NCBI GenBank assembly: GCA_937988885.1
Contig: CALKHR010000164.1
Span: 62,001 to 126,000 of the forward strand
DNA length: 64,000 bases
Direction of reading: 5' to 3'
DNA from: an uncultured Roseiflexaceae bacterium
Lineage (GTDB): Bacteria > Chloroflexota > Chloroflexia > Chloroflexales > Roseiflexaceae
Of the stretch, positions 34,145 to 43,699 are shown piece by piece (within the stretch, counting starts at the first letter, position 1; each line of letters opens with the position of its first letter). The notes under the pieces were generated by a model that saw only the letters and a list, made by a program, of their open reading frames with translations, was not told the DNA's origin and searched no databases. The position numbers and the translations under genes are program-made.

Positions 34145-35661
34145 CCGATCTTCCTCGCTACAAGCTGTACATCGATGGCCAGTGGACCGAAGCCGCCAAT
34201 GGCGAGACGCTCGCGGTGAATGAGCCTGCCCTGGGCCAGCCGATGGCCTACGTGGCGCGAGGCACCGCCGCCGATATCGACAAAGCGGTGGCGGCGGCGC
34301 GGGCGGCGTTCGACCATGGGCCGTGGCCGCACACCGCGCCTCACGAGCGCTCGCGCATCCTCCATGCCATCGCCGACGCGCTCGAAGAACGCAGCGCCGA
34401 ACTGGCCGAGACCGAATCGCGCAACCTGGGCGTGCCGCTGCGCAAGTCGATGTTCGTGGATGTGCCCTGGGCCATCGAGCACCTACGCGCCTTCGCCGAA
34501 CTGGCGCGCCGCTCGCCCTACGAACCGCTGCCCTGGATCGACGTGCCCTCGGTCAGTTGGAATTTCGTGTGGCGCGAGCCGATCGGCGTGTGCGGCCAGA
34601 TCGTGCCGTGGAACTACCCGCTGCTGATGGCGGTCTGGAAGATCGCCCCCGCGCTGGCCACCGGCAACACCATCGTGCTAAAGCCGGCCTCGTACACGCC
34701 GCTGACTGCGCTGATGCTGGCCGAGGCGATCGAATCGACCGGACTGCTGCCGCCCGGCGTGTTCAACTTGGTCACGGGCGCTGGCGGCGAGGTAGGCGAG
34801 GCGCTAGCCTTGCATCCCGGCGTCGATAAAATTGCCTTCACCGGCTCCACCGAGGTGGGGCGGCGCATTATGCAACTGGGCAGCGCGACGATCAAGCGCG
34901 TGACGCTGGAGCTTGGCGGCAAATCGCCGAGCCTGGTGTTGCCCGACGCCGACTTCGACCTGGCGGTGGACGGCGTGCTGTTTGGCGTGTTCTTCAACGG
35001 CGGGCAAAGCTGCGAGGCTGGGACGCGCTGCTTGGTGCCCACCGATCAGCACGATGCGTTTGTCGAACGGCTGGTGGCTCGCGCCAAGGGCTTGCGTCTA
35101 GGCGACCCGCTGGATCTCGAAACCGACCTCGGCCCACTTGTCTCGCAGCGCCAATTGCAGACGGTGGACGAGTACGTGCAGATCGGCCTGCAGGAGGGCG
35201 CGCAGTTGGCCTGCGGCGGTGCCCGCGCCGATGTGCCTGGCTTCGAGGACGCGCCGTTCTACCAGCCGACCATCTTTGCTCGCGTCGATAACGCCTCGCG
35301 GCTGGCCCAAGAGGAGATCTTCGGCCCAGTGCTGGCCGTCATCCCCTACGAGACCGTCAGCGACGCGATCGATCTGGCGAACGCCAACGCCTACGGCTTG
35401 GGCGCGGCGGTGTGGTCGCGCGATCTGCAGGGCGCTATCGAGGTGGCGAAACGCATCCGCAGCGGCACGGTCTGGATCAACGATCACCACCTGATCAACC
35501 CGCTCGCGCCGTTCGGAGGTTACAAGCAGAGCGGCATCGGGCGCGAGCACGGTGTCCAAGGCCTGCTGGAATACACCCAAACCAAACACATCCACGTGGA
35601 CCTGATGCAGAAGCGCGAAGGCCGCCTCTGGTGGGACACGCTGCTGCCTCCCCGAGAGTAA
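34141..35661 (+). CDS. NAD(P)-dependent aldehyde dehydrogenase
   Basis: A 506-residue ALDH-superfamily enzyme oxidising aldehydes to acids. Visible are WNYPLLMAVWKIAPALATGN (cofactor side), GSTEVGRRIM, the catalytic Glu in LELGGKSPSLV, the nucleophilic Cys in NGGQSCEAGTRC and EEIFGPVLAVIPYE. The pattern resembles betaine- or aminoaldehyde-type ALDHs; the substrate is undecided. The start is ATG 34141 because it overlaps the upstream stop by 4 nt, the first residues (DLPRYKLYIDGQWTEA) match the family, and upstream extension would overlap the sulfurtransferase. Confidence 0.93.
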   Translation: MTDLPRYKLYIDGQWTEAANGETLAVNEPALGQPMAYVARGTAADIDKAVAAARAAFDHGPWPHTAPHERSRILHAIADALEERSAELAETESRNLGVPLRKSMFVDVPWAIEHLRAFAELARRSPYEPLPWIDVPSVSWNFVWREPIGVCGQIVPWNYPLLMAVWKIAPALATGNTIVLKPASYTPLTALMLAEAIESTGLLPPGVFNLVTGAGGEVGEALALHPGVDKIAFTGSTEVGRRIMQLGSATIKRVTLELGGKSPSLVLPDADFDLAVDGVLFGVFFNGGQSCEAGTRCLVPTDQHDAFVERLVARAKGLRLGDPLDLETDLGPLVSQRQLQTVDEYVQIGLQEGAQLACGGARADVPGFEDAPFYQPTIFARVDNASRLAQEEIFGPVLAVIPYETVSDAIDLANANAYGLGAAVWSRDLQGAIEVAKRIRSGTVWINDHHLINPLAPFGGYKQSGIGREHGVQGLLEYTQTKHIHVDLMQKREGRLWWDTLLPPRE

Positions 35662-35787
35662 CTGGACATAACATTTGTCAACGCAAGCGCGGGTCGTGTG
35701 GCTCGCGCTGTGTTGTTTGTGCGCTGCGGGTATGTCCGCCGCTCGTGTTGCGTGGGTTGATTCTGCTGACGCAAGCTGTTGCAACGA

Positions 35788-35804
35788 TTGACAAGAAATG
35801 TCAA
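35788..35804. promoter_or_regulatory. TTGACA/TGTCAA inverted repeat
   Basis: TTGACA (35788-35793), 5 nt, TGTCAA (35799-35804). A TATAAC with TGC before it follows at 35826-35831, too far from TTGACA for a normal promoter, so the palindrome may be an operator upstream of an extended -10 promoter for the metzincin-type gene. Confidence 0.45.
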
Positions 35805-35907
35805 GTTTTGGCCGGAACTTTTTGCTATAACTACCCTACGCCCGATCTTCCACACATTCATCGTATCAGGTATCGGCTAGTTGGCTAGTGCTGCAAAGGA
35901 AAAGCAT

Positions 35908-38900
35908 ATGCAAAAGAGCAGCGTCTATGTTCGACACCAATTGGTAGCCGTGTTGCTCCTCTTGGTCGTGAGTATGCCATTGATGCCAGGGCGATCTGTT
36001 CCCGTTGTGGAGGCTGCGCCCGAGCAAGTGCCGCTCGCGCAGAGCGGCGTGTTGGAGTTTCTCACCAACAACCCTAGCCTCAAACCATGGTTGGCGGATA
36101 TGACGGCGTGGACTGTCGGTGGCGGCTTTTTGTATTGGGCGAGTTGCCCAGCGGCGCCGCCCCGAGCTGCCGCTCTCGATGAGACAAGCAGCGATGAGAC
36201 GCCGCTTGTCGAGCAGGAGCAAGCGGTCGCGCCGAGTGCCACTGGCTATTTGCGCCGTTGGCCGTTGCGGGGCGGCTCTGTGGTGACGTTATCGAGCACA
36301 GCGGTCTGCACAGGCGATTCGATGGCCGCCGACGCGACCGGGTTGTACTATCACGATGCGAACGCTCGGGCGATTATGTTTCGCTCGGTGAGCGACCCGA
36401 TGCGGGCGCAGAAGGTGGCCGATTCCGCCGCGCCGAACGGGCCGATAGTGCTCGATAACGGCGATACCTTCTGGGGCGATTACCTGTTTTGGCTGGCGGA
36501 CGGTACCGTCTACAATGCACGCAAGAGCGATTTTGCCCCGGCTGGCCGTCCGGAGCCTCTGGGTGCTGGCGCATCGAACCTGATTTTGCGGGGCAGCGAA
36601 CTGCTCTGGATCGAAAACGGCACGATCCGCTCGATGCTGAAGTACTGTTTGTCGATTGGCGGCGGCAACTGCATCAAGAATCCGCTGTATACCGATACTG
36701 GCGGTTCGTTATCATCGTTGATCAATGCCAAGAAGACCGGGCCATTGCTGGGCAGTTGGGTAACGCCGTTCTGGTGGAAGTACGTGAGCGGTGTATCGAC
36801 GTTGCGGGGTGAGGGGTGTCGTAACGAGTTGGGCAATCCCTCGGTCACCTGTTCGCTGACGACGAGCTACACCGCGCCTTCTACATCGAACGGGCGCTAC
36901 GAACCGGGCAAACTGGTGACCGATGGCTCGTTTCTGTTCTGGGTGGAAAATTTTGTCGTTTGTAGCGTCTTTTGCTCCCCTAATCAAGAGGGGCGCTTAA
37001 TGAAGTGGAATCTGAACCACTTGCTGATCGGTTCGACTCCGTTTGCCACCCCGCAGCCGATCGCCTGCCGGAATTGCGGCGGCTCGTACTCGATCGCAAA
37101 CAACTACGAGATCGCGGTTGCGGATGGCTGGGTCTATTTTATGACTTCGGCGGGTTTGGCGCGTATTCGGGCCGATGCGCCGCCGATCTCGTGGGATTTG
37201 CGGGCGCTGAATATGGAGGTGACGCAGGCGATCCAAAGCCCGAGCAACGATGTGCCTTTGATCGCGAATAAGCCGACCTACGTGCGCTTGTACGGCGATA
37301 AGACCAGCGGGCCGAGCCTGAACGGCGTTGAGGCGCGATTGTATGGCACGACTACGACGGGCGCTGCGCTGCCTGGGTCGCCGCTCACCCCCATCAACGG
37401 CACACGCAGCTTTACAGACAACAACACCGGTATGCAGCGCGCCAATCCTCAGAGCGGCTGGGTGTTTCTATTACCGGACTCCTGGGTGCAGGCTGGCTCA
37501 ATCCAATTGAGCGCGCAGATCGATCCGCAGCGTGTGTGGAACGACCCGAACCGCGCCAATAACTCCATTTCCGCGCGAACGTTCAATTTCGTCCGCAAAG
37601 CGCCGATCTGTATGGTGTTCATCCCGGTGCGCACCGTGCATGGCCCCGCGATGTTCACTCCCGCGCATTGGTTCGCGATCGATATGGTGCGCCGCACCGT
37701 CGCAACGCCCGATGTGTGGACGTATCGCCAGAACGACGATGTAGCCGAACTGGAGATAAAGTGGGGCGGGCCGTTCAATGCTATTCCTTACCCTGGCTAC
37801 GGCCCGTACGAGATGGCCGAGGATGGCAGCAAAGTGATTATCTCGTTGTGGTTGCGTGATCAACTGTCGGATGATCCCGACGAGTGCGACAAAGCCCGTG
37901 CTCGCACGCACTACGTGGGCGTGGTGCACCCGAACGAGAGTGGCGCGAATGGGATGGGTCGCTTGGGCGGAGATCAGTTGTGGTTCCGCCTGCCGCCCGA
38001 CGATACATCGCAAGATTGGCGCACGGATCGGGCGGTGACGCTGGCGCACGAACTCGGCCACAACTATGGGCGACGGCACGTCAATTGTCCCGTCGGCGAC
38101 CCCGACGATATCGGCGGATACCCGTACCCTACCTGTAGCATCGATTTCGACGATGGCGAGAACCGTCACTACGGCTTTTTGCGCAACACGGTCACTGGGC
38201 AATTCGAGACGGTGCTGCCAACCGCCGCAGGCGATTTGATGTCGTACTCGCACCGTTTAAAAAGCCCGCTCCCCCGTTGGCCGAGCGATTTCACTTGGAA
38301 CGGCATGCGCAACGAAATCCCGAACGGCGTGGCGATAGCGGAGGCTGGCCCCGATCTGGCGGCCACGCCGATGGTGGTGCTGAGTGGCTTGATCGGTACG
38401 CTCAAACCCGACCAATCGTCGCTTGATCACGCTTGGGTGTTCCCCGTTGGCGCGGCGAGCCAGGGCATGTTGCGCAAGTGGCAGCGCACCTTCGCGCCGA
38501 CCGCCGATGCGAGCTTGGCGGCCTCGCCTGCGGCGGGTGCGTACCACCTACGGCTGTTCGGGCGCGACGGCAAGCAACTCGACGACCGCGCGATCACGCT
38601 GGACGAAACGACCGATGGCGAAACAACGCGCCCGTTCCTGATCACCTTCCCTACACCGAGCGCGCCGGTCGGGCGGATCGAACTGTTGGACGGTGCGACC
38701 GTGTTGGCGAGCCTCAAGCCCGGCAGTGCTGCGCCGAAGGTCGATCTGCTCAGCCCGAAGGGCGGCACCTTCGACAGTCAATTGACCGTGAGTTGGCAGG
38801 CCAGCGACGCTGATCAGAGTGATCTACTGCTCTACACCATACAGTACAGCCCCGACAACGGCGCGACATGGCGCACCTTGCAGACCAACCTGCCTAACAC

Positions 38901-40158
38901 GACGGGCACAACGGGCATGGTGATAGATCTCAAGAGCTTTGGTGTGTTGCCCGGCAACACTAGCAACGCTCGTGTGCGTGTGTTGGCCAGCGACGGCTAT
39001 AACACCACCATCGCCACCTCGCAGCCGTTCACGGTCGTGAACCGCGCGCCGCAGCCGATCATCGTATCGCCCTGGCAGAATCAGCACTTTGCGGCGGGCG
39101 AGGTGATCGTCGTCCAAGGCGAGGCGAACGATCCCGAAGATGGCCCGCTCGGCACCAACGCGCTGACCTGGAAGCTCAACGGTGCCACCGTCGCCACAGG
39201 CAAGAATGCGGTTCTGCGCGGGCTTGCGCCGGGCACCTACACCCTCTCGCTGACGGCTCGCGACAGCGCCGGGCGCGAGGCCACCACCAGCATCTCGCTG
39301 ACCGTGGCCGCGCTCACCGTCCCACAGGGCAGTGCGCCCTCGCTCGACGGCGAGTGCAGCGACAGCGCCTACGCCAGCGCCCGACAGGTGCAACTCGCGC
39401 CCTACGCCGATAATGGACAAGCCAGCGTTCATCTGCTGCGCACCGCAGATGATCTATGGGTCTGTTTCTCGAATATGGCGCGTGCCAGCGGCGGCTCCTC
39501 TATTTCGCAGGCGAGATTACAACTTGATCTCAACTATAGCCGAGAAGCGCAACTGCAGAACGGCGATATCGGCCTAGCGATCGGCGAGGATGGTGTATTT
39601 ACAGTCACCAACGGCACCGCACCGTCCACACTCGCTGGTGTGCTGGGGCTGGTCAGCGCGACCGATACGATGTGGCAGGCCGAACTGAAGATTCCGGCGG
39701 CGGCGTTGGGCGGCTGGAACAAAGTCGTTGGCCTGCGCCTGGAGCAGAGCGCGGTGCGCGCCGCGAGCGACTCGTTCGCTTGGCCGTACAGTTCCGCGCG
39801 CACCAACCCGAGCACCTGGGCCACCACAGCGTTCGCGACACTGCCGCAACTGACGGCGATCTCGCCTGGGGCAGTGCCGCAGGGCGCACCGACCACCACC
39901 ATCACCGTGACGGGCGCGAACTTCGCCACAGGTGCGCGCGTGCGCTGGAACGGCAGTTTGCGGGCCGCCACCGTAGTGAGCAGCACGCAACTGCGCTTCA
40001 CCGTCACCTCGGTGGAGTTGATGGTGCCGGGCACGGTTGCGGTCTCTGTGGTTAACCCGGGCTTAGAGGCGGCGAGTTCGAACGCCCTGCCGTTTGTCAT
40101 CGCACCTGTCACGCCGCAGAGTAGCACCCGTATCCTGCTGCCGATCACACAGCGCTAA
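35908..40158 (+). CDS. Large secreted metzincin-type metalloprotease with Ig, CBM9-like and IPT domains
   Basis: A 1,416-residue exported protein. Its signal peptide is RHQLVAVLLLLVVSMPLM, with cleavage probably after VVEAA. Residues about 40-430 are beta-rich with repeated GG.LYW or FLFWVEN units, suggesting a propeller. The zinc motif HELGHNYGRRH is at 714-724 and a Met-turn (DLMSYSH) follows near 776-782, the two metzincin hallmarks. Then come Ig-like segments (about 950-1130), a CBM9/DOMON-like domain from 1138 (PSLDGECSDSAYASA) and an IPT/TIG domain (about 1311-1405). AAGGA precedes ATG 35908 by 7 nt. Its substrate is unknown. Confidence 0.86.
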   Translation: MQKSSVYVRHQLVAVLLLLVVSMPLMPGRSVPVVEAAPEQVPLAQSGVLEFLTNNPSLKPWLADMTAWTVGGGFLYWASCPAAPPRAAALDETSSDETPLVEQEQAVAPSATGYLRRWPLRGGSVVTLSSTAVCTGDSMAADATGLYYHDANARAIMFRSVSDPMRAQKVADSAAPNGPIVLDNGDTFWGDYLFWLADGTVYNARKSDFAPAGRPEPLGAGASNLILRGSELLWIENGTIRSMLKYCLSIGGGNCIKNPLYTDTGGSLSSLINAKKTGPLLGSWVTPFWWKYVSGVSTLRGEGCRNELGNPSVTCSLTTSYTAPSTSNGRYEPGKLVTDGSFLFWVENFVVCSVFCSPNQEGRLMKWNLNHLLIGSTPFATPQPIACRNCGGSYSIANNYEIAVADGWVYFMTSAGLARIRADAPPISWDLRALNMEVTQAIQSPSNDVPLIANKPTYVRLYGDKTSGPSLNGVEARLYGTTTTGAALPGSPLTPINGTRSFTDNNTGMQRANPQSGWVFLLPDSWVQAGSIQLSAQIDPQRVWNDPNRANNSISARTFNFVRKAPICMVFIPVRTVHGPAMFTPAHWFAIDMVRRTVATPDVWTYRQNDDVAELEIKWGGPFNAIPYPGYGPYEMAEDGSKVIISLWLRDQLSDDPDECDKARARTHYVGVVHPNESGANGMGRLGGDQLWFRLPPDDTSQDWRTDRAVTLAHELGHNYGRRHVNCPVGDPDDIGGYPYPTCSIDFDDGENRHYGFLRNTVTGQFETVLPTAAGDLMSYSHRLKSPLPRWPSDFTWNGMRNEIPNGVAIAEAGPDLAATPMVVLSGLIGTLKPDQSSLDHAWVFPVGAASQGMLRKWQRTFAPTADASLAASPAAGAYHLRLFGRDGKQLDDRAITLDETTDGETTRPFLITFPTPSAPVGRIELLDGATVLASLKPGSAAPKVDLLSPKGGTFDSQLTVSWQASDADQSDLLLYTIQYSPDNGATWRTLQTNLPNTTGTTGMVIDLKSFGVLPGNTSNARVRVLASDGYNTTIATSQPFTVVNRAPQPIIVSPWQNQHFAAGEVIVVQGEANDPEDGPLGTNALTWKLNGATVATGKNAVLRGLAPGTYTLSLTARDSAGREATTSISLTVAALTVPQGSAPSLDGECSDSAYASARQVQLAPYADNGQASVHLLRTADDLWVCFSNMARASGGSSISQARLQLDLNYSREAQLQNGDIGLAIGEDGVFTVTNGTAPSTLAGVLGLVSATDTMWQAELKIPAAALGGWNKVVGLRLEQSAVRAASDSFAWPYSSARTNPSTWATTAFATLPQLTAISPGAVPQGAPTTTITVTGANFATGARVRWNGSLRAATVVSSTQLRFTVTSVELMVPGTVAVSVVNPGLEAASSNALPFVIAPVTPQSSTRILLPITQR

Positions 40159-40175
40159 ACGGAGTTGCAGGAGCG

Positions 40176-40209
40176 ATGCCGATGGGTTATGTGAGCAACC
40201 CCTCGGCAT
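40176..40209 (+). terminator. Imperfect hairpin after the metzincin-type gene
   Basis: ATGCCGATGGGTT pairs with AACCCCTCGGCAT with one mismatch around an 8-nt loop. No T-run; a stabilising or pausing hairpin is possible. Confidence 0.5.
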
Positions 40210-40235
40210 CCGCTGTGAGGAACGCTAAACACAGA

Positions 40236-40264
40236 GAGGCCGGAGCATCAATGGCTCCGGCCTC
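40236..40264. terminator. Hairpin between convergent genes
   Basis: GAGGCCGGAGC (40236-40246) pairs with GCTCCGGCCTC (40254-40264) around a 7-nt loop. It probably acts as a shared terminator for the metzincin-type gene and the leftward SH3b gene. Confidence 0.65.
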
Positions 40265-40283
40265 TGCGTGGGATTGCAGAACG

Positions 40284-41567
40284 TTACGGGGCGATCGGCA
40301 CCAGGCTCGCCACGTCTGGCTCGATCGTCAGCAGCGAGACGTGCATCCAGCCGGTGGCTTCGCCAGCGATGACGCGATACCACACGCCGTCGGAGGTCTT
40401 TTCGAGCAGCACAACCACCTCGCCAGCGTGCGCCTGGCCGAGCGGACGGCCAGTGACGGGGCGCTCGCGGATGTTGCCGCCATTAAAGACCGTCGCCGTC
40501 AGCGCATCTTCGGGCACCGTCGCATCTGGTGTGGCTTCAGGTTGCTCGGCGACTGGCGTGGGAGGTGTTTGACCCTCCACCGGCACTTGGCGGGCCACTT
40601 CGCCATCGATGCGCAACAGCGTGGCGCTCACCCAGCCAGTGCCCTCGGGCGCAATCACGCGGTACCAATTGCCGTCGGCTGTCTTTTCGAGCAACTGGAC
40701 GGTTTGGCCAGCGTGCAACTGCGGGCAGGTGCAGGGGGTGATCACCGGGCGCTCGCGGATGTTGCCGCCATTAAACACAGTAGCCGTTAACTCAGGTTGA
40801 GGAGTTGGGGTTGGCTCCGGGGTGGCCGTTGGTTGGGGCGCCGCAGTAGCCTGCGGAGCAGCGGTGGGTTGTGGTGCCGCTGTTGGCTCCGGTGTCGAAG
40901 CGGCGGCTGCAGTCTGGTAAAATGCACTCGCCAAAGGCGCGGGCACCTCGATCACGGCTGGCTCGGAGACGACAGCGTACTGATCCGTGTTCGCCGTCAG
41001 AATGACTTGATATTCGCGATCTTCCTGCGGGATTGGTGCATCGGCGCGCCGTACCAGTGTAATCCGAACGCGACCGCCGATCACCTGTGCAGACATGCTA
41101 GCAGGCTCGGCCCAGTCGAAATCCTGATCGCCATCTTTTAGCGTTGCAGTGACCTGCGTATTGCTTGGAAGATCGGTAGTGGCAGTGACAAGAATCTTAT
41201 TATCACCGGAGACTCGGCTGTCAGCGATTGTCAGCGTTGGCGGAGGTGCTTCTGGTTCTGCGATATTCGGCTCAGAAGGCTGGAAGGCCAGCACAGCGAT
41301 GATAATCGCGACGATCAACACGATCGGCACAAGCGCTAACAATAGTTTCGAGGCGAGCGGAAGATTCTTGAAGCGCTCTAGTGGACCCTGTGGCTCTTCG
41401 TAGGCCTGTGAGGTATAATCAATCGGTTGCCCGAGTTCTGGGGGTGGCAACACATCGTCTGCCCCTGCTCGACGGCGTCGAATCAGTACTGGAATCGCGA
41501 TCAGCAATACCAGCACCAGAACAATAATAACAATGATGAGGGGTTGATCCTGAAGTACTTCGGGCAT
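40284..41567 (-). CDS. Membrane protein with two bacterial SH3 domains
   Basis: A 427-residue protein. A first membrane segment is at the N terminus (PLIIVIIVLVLVLLIAIPVLI, then RRRR). A second lies near residues 72-95 (LLLALVPIVLIVAIIIAVLAF). An external beta-rich domain (about 105-205) follows, then a Thr/Pro/Ala/Gln repeat linker, and two SH3b domains, each starting LTATVFNGGNIRERPV and containing VLLEKT or QLLEKT and GTGW or ATGWM. SH3b domains usually bind peptidoglycan. No enzyme domain is present, so a wall-binding or sensing role is inferred. The promoter is likely TTGCGC-N17-TATGAT on the minus strand near 41635-41665. Confidence 0.85.
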   Translation of the reverse strand: MPEVLQDQPLIIVIIVLVLVLLIAIPVLIRRRRAGADDVLPPPELGQPIDYTSQAYEEPQGPLERFKNLPLASKLLLALVPIVLIVAIIIAVLAFQPSEPNIAEPEAPPPTLTIADSRVSGDNKILVTATTDLPSNTQVTATLKDGDQDFDWAEPASMSAQVIGGRVRITLVRRADAPIPQEDREYQVILTANTDQYAVVSEPAVIEVPAPLASAFYQTAAAASTPEPTAAPQPTAAPQATAAPQPTATPEPTPTPQPELTATVFNGGNIRERPVITPCTCPQLHAGQTVQLLEKTADGNWYRVIAPEGTGWVSATLLRIDGEVARQVPVEGQTPPTPVAEQPEATPDATVPEDALTATVFNGGNIRERPVTGRPLGQAHAGEVVVLLEKTSDGVWYRVIAGEATGWMHVSLLTIEPDVASLVPIAP

Positions 41568-41734
41568 TGCTCAAGGATTCCTTTCCAACTCAGCGGTTCG
41601 CGCTGACGGCCATGGACCTGCCTGCCTATTGGTATCATATGACAATTTTGTCCAATGCGCAAGACTAAACGATTGACGTAATAGCAAAAACAACCCCGTC
41701 TTGCCAAGTGAAAGTGTAAAAAACGGAGTCGTGG

Positions 41735-41740
41735 TATAAT
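41735..41740 (+). promoter_or_regulatory. -10 box of accDA
   Basis: TATAAT preceded by TGG, 29 nt before the accD start. No good -35 is visible at normal spacing. Confidence 0.5.
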
Positions 41741-41769
41741 AGCGCAACCGTACCACTCGCGAGGAGCTA

Positions 41770-42672
41770 ATGAAAGAGTTCTTCCGTCGCACGCCCAAGC
41801 ATTTTACGCCAGCCGAACGCGATAATGGCCAACAGATTCCAGATAACATGTGGGCGAAGTGCCCGGCATGTGGTGAGCTGAATTATACCAAGCAGCTCAA
41901 CGACAATCTGAAAGTCTGCAGTAAATGTGGCCATCACTTTCAGCTTTCGGCCCGCGAACGCTTGGCCATGCTAGACCCTGATTCCTTTGTGGAAGAGGAC
42001 AGTGACCTAGCCCCAGTCGATCCGCTAGGCTTTGTCTCAACCAAAGACGTGTACGCCCAGAAACTCAAAGCATCCCAAGAGCGCACTGGTCTGAAGGATG
42101 CGCTCATCACTGGGCGGGGCACGATCGAGGGCTACCCACTACAGATCGCTGTGTCGGAATTTGCGTTCATCGGTGGCTCGATGGGCAGCGTGTATGGCGA
42201 GCGCCTTGCACGTGCCGCCGAGCGTGCTGCGGAGCGGCGTGTGCCGCTGCTGACGATTACAGCAACCGGTGGCGCGCGTCAGCACGAGGGTGTGCTCTCG
42301 TTGATGCAGATGGCGAAAGCCAATATGGCACTGACACGCTTGGCCGCTGCTGGCCAACCGCATATTGCCCTATTGGTAGATCCTTGCTATGCTGGTATTA
42401 TTGCCTCGTATGCATCGGTCGCAGATATTATTTTGGCAGAACCCGGCGCACGGATTGGCTTCGCTGGTCAGCGGGTGATCGAGCAGACCATTCGCCAAAA
42501 GCTTCCAGCCAATTTCCAGACGGCGGAATTTATGCTCGAGCATGGGATGATCGATAGTGTCGTTCCACGCGGAGAGCTGCGATTGACACTGACACGCCTT
42601 TTACGCCTGTACGCCTCATCGACGCATGAGGCGGAGCCGGCGACAATACCCGCGATGAGCGCTGATGGCTGA
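41770..42672 (+). CDS. accD: Acetyl-CoA carboxylase carboxyltransferase subunit beta
   Basis: A 300-residue subunit of the carboxyltransferase that makes malonyl-CoA for fatty acid synthesis. The N-terminal zinc ribbon is CPACGELNYTKQ...CSKCGHHF. The crotonase-like core follows with VSEFAFIGGSMGSVYGER, TATGGARQHEGVLSLMQMAK and ARIGFAGQRVIEQT. GAGGAG sits just before the ATG. It overlaps accA by 8 nt, so the two subunits are made in a coupled way from one operon. accB/accC are not in the window. Confidence 0.96.
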   Translation: MKEFFRRTPKHFTPAERDNGQQIPDNMWAKCPACGELNYTKQLNDNLKVCSKCGHHFQLSARERLAMLDPDSFVEEDSDLAPVDPLGFVSTKDVYAQKLKASQERTGLKDALITGRGTIEGYPLQIAVSEFAFIGGSMGSVYGERLARAAERAAERRVPLLTITATGGARQHEGVLSLMQMAKANMALTRLAAAGQPHIALLVDPCYAGIIASYASVADIILAEPGARIGFAGQRVIEQTIRQKLPANFQTAEFMLEHGMIDSVVPRGELRLTLTRLLRLYASSTHEAEPATIPAMSADG

Positions 42673-43642
42673 AACGAATACGCACACTGAGGAACGTAAA
42701 GAAGAGCGTCGGCGGAGCGAAAGCCGCTGGCCTTTTGGCAGTCGCGCTGCTGCACCCGCCAACGAGCAGCAGGCCGAGGAGCCTATGCCGCCGCCAGAGT
42801 TAACCCCTTGGGACAAAGTCCAACTGGCGCGCCACCCTCGCCGTCCCCATACGCTCGATTATATCCGTACCCTGTGTACCGATTTTATCGAGCTCCACGG
42901 GGATCGCCGTTACGGCGATGATCCGGCTATGATTGGCGGCTTGGCGCGTTTTCACGATCGCACCGTGTTGGTCATCGGCCACCAGAAGGGCCGCGACTCA
43001 CGGGAGAACGTTCGACATAACTGGGGTATGTCGCGCCCAGAGGGCTACCGCAAGGCGCTGCGTCTGTTCAAGCATGCCGAAAAGTTCGGCTTCCCGGTCA
43101 TTACCTTTATCGATACACCGGGTGCCGACCCTGGTGTGCAATCGGAGGAACGGGGGCAGGGCAACGCTATCGCCGAGAACATCCTGGTGATGGCGGGGCT
43201 GCGCGTGCCGATCGTTGCAACGGTGATCGGCGAGGGCGGCAGCGGTGGCGCACTGGCGATCGGTGTGGCCGATCGCTTGCTCATGTTGGAGCATTCGGTC
43301 TATTCGGTCGCCTCGCCCGAGGGCACCGCCGCGATCTTGTGGCGCGACGCCTCGAAGGCGCCAGAGGCCGCCCGTGCGATGCGCATCACGGCCCAAGACC
43401 TGCATCAGATGTCGATCGCCGATGCTGTGATCCCCGAGCCGGAGGGTGGCGCGCATCTCGATGCCCTGGCGACCATCACCGCGTTGGGTGCGGCTATTCA
43501 TCAGCACCTTGAGGAGTTGCTCAAACTCGATATTGATACGCTGCTACAACAGCGCTATGCCAAATATCGGGCGATCGGCGCGTATCAAGAGGGAGTGACG
43601 ACACAGATGACCAATATGGTGAATGGCCTCTCTGGCTCGTAG
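42665..43642 (+). CDS. accA: Acetyl-CoA carboxylase carboxyltransferase subunit alpha
   Basis: A 325-residue partner of AccD. Residues 1-45 are a polar, Arg/Glu-rich extension. Then comes the family N terminus PWDKVQLARHPRRPHTLDYI, the core with IGGLARF, GHQKGRDSRENVRHNWGMSRPEGYRKALRLF, FIDTPGADPG, and GEGGSGGALAIGVADRLLMLEHSVYSVASPEG. It begins inside the end of accD (ATG 42665, accD stop 42670-42672). A terminator lies 22 bp after its stop. Confidence 0.96.
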   Translation: MAETNTHTEERKEERRRSESRWPFGSRAAAPANEQQAEEPMPPPELTPWDKVQLARHPRRPHTLDYIRTLCTDFIELHGDRRYGDDPAMIGGLARFHDRTVLVIGHQKGRDSRENVRHNWGMSRPEGYRKALRLFKHAEKFGFPVITFIDTPGADPGVQSEERGQGNAIAENILVMAGLRVPIVATVIGEGGSGGALAIGVADRLLMLEHSVYSVASPEGTAAILWRDASKAPEAARAMRITAQDLHQMSIADAVIPEPEGGAHLDALATITALGAAIHQHLEELLKLDIDTLLQQRYAKYRAIGAYQEGVTTQMTNMVNGLSGS

Positions 43643-43664
43643 CTTTCTTTACAATCGTATCCGC

Positions 43665-43699
43665 AAGGCCGGTCGTGAACACGACCGGCTTTGTTGTTT
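43665..43699 (+). terminator. Intrinsic terminator of accDA
   Basis: GCCGGTCGT pairs with ACGACCGGC around a 4-nt loop, followed by TTTGTTGTTT. Confidence 0.88.
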
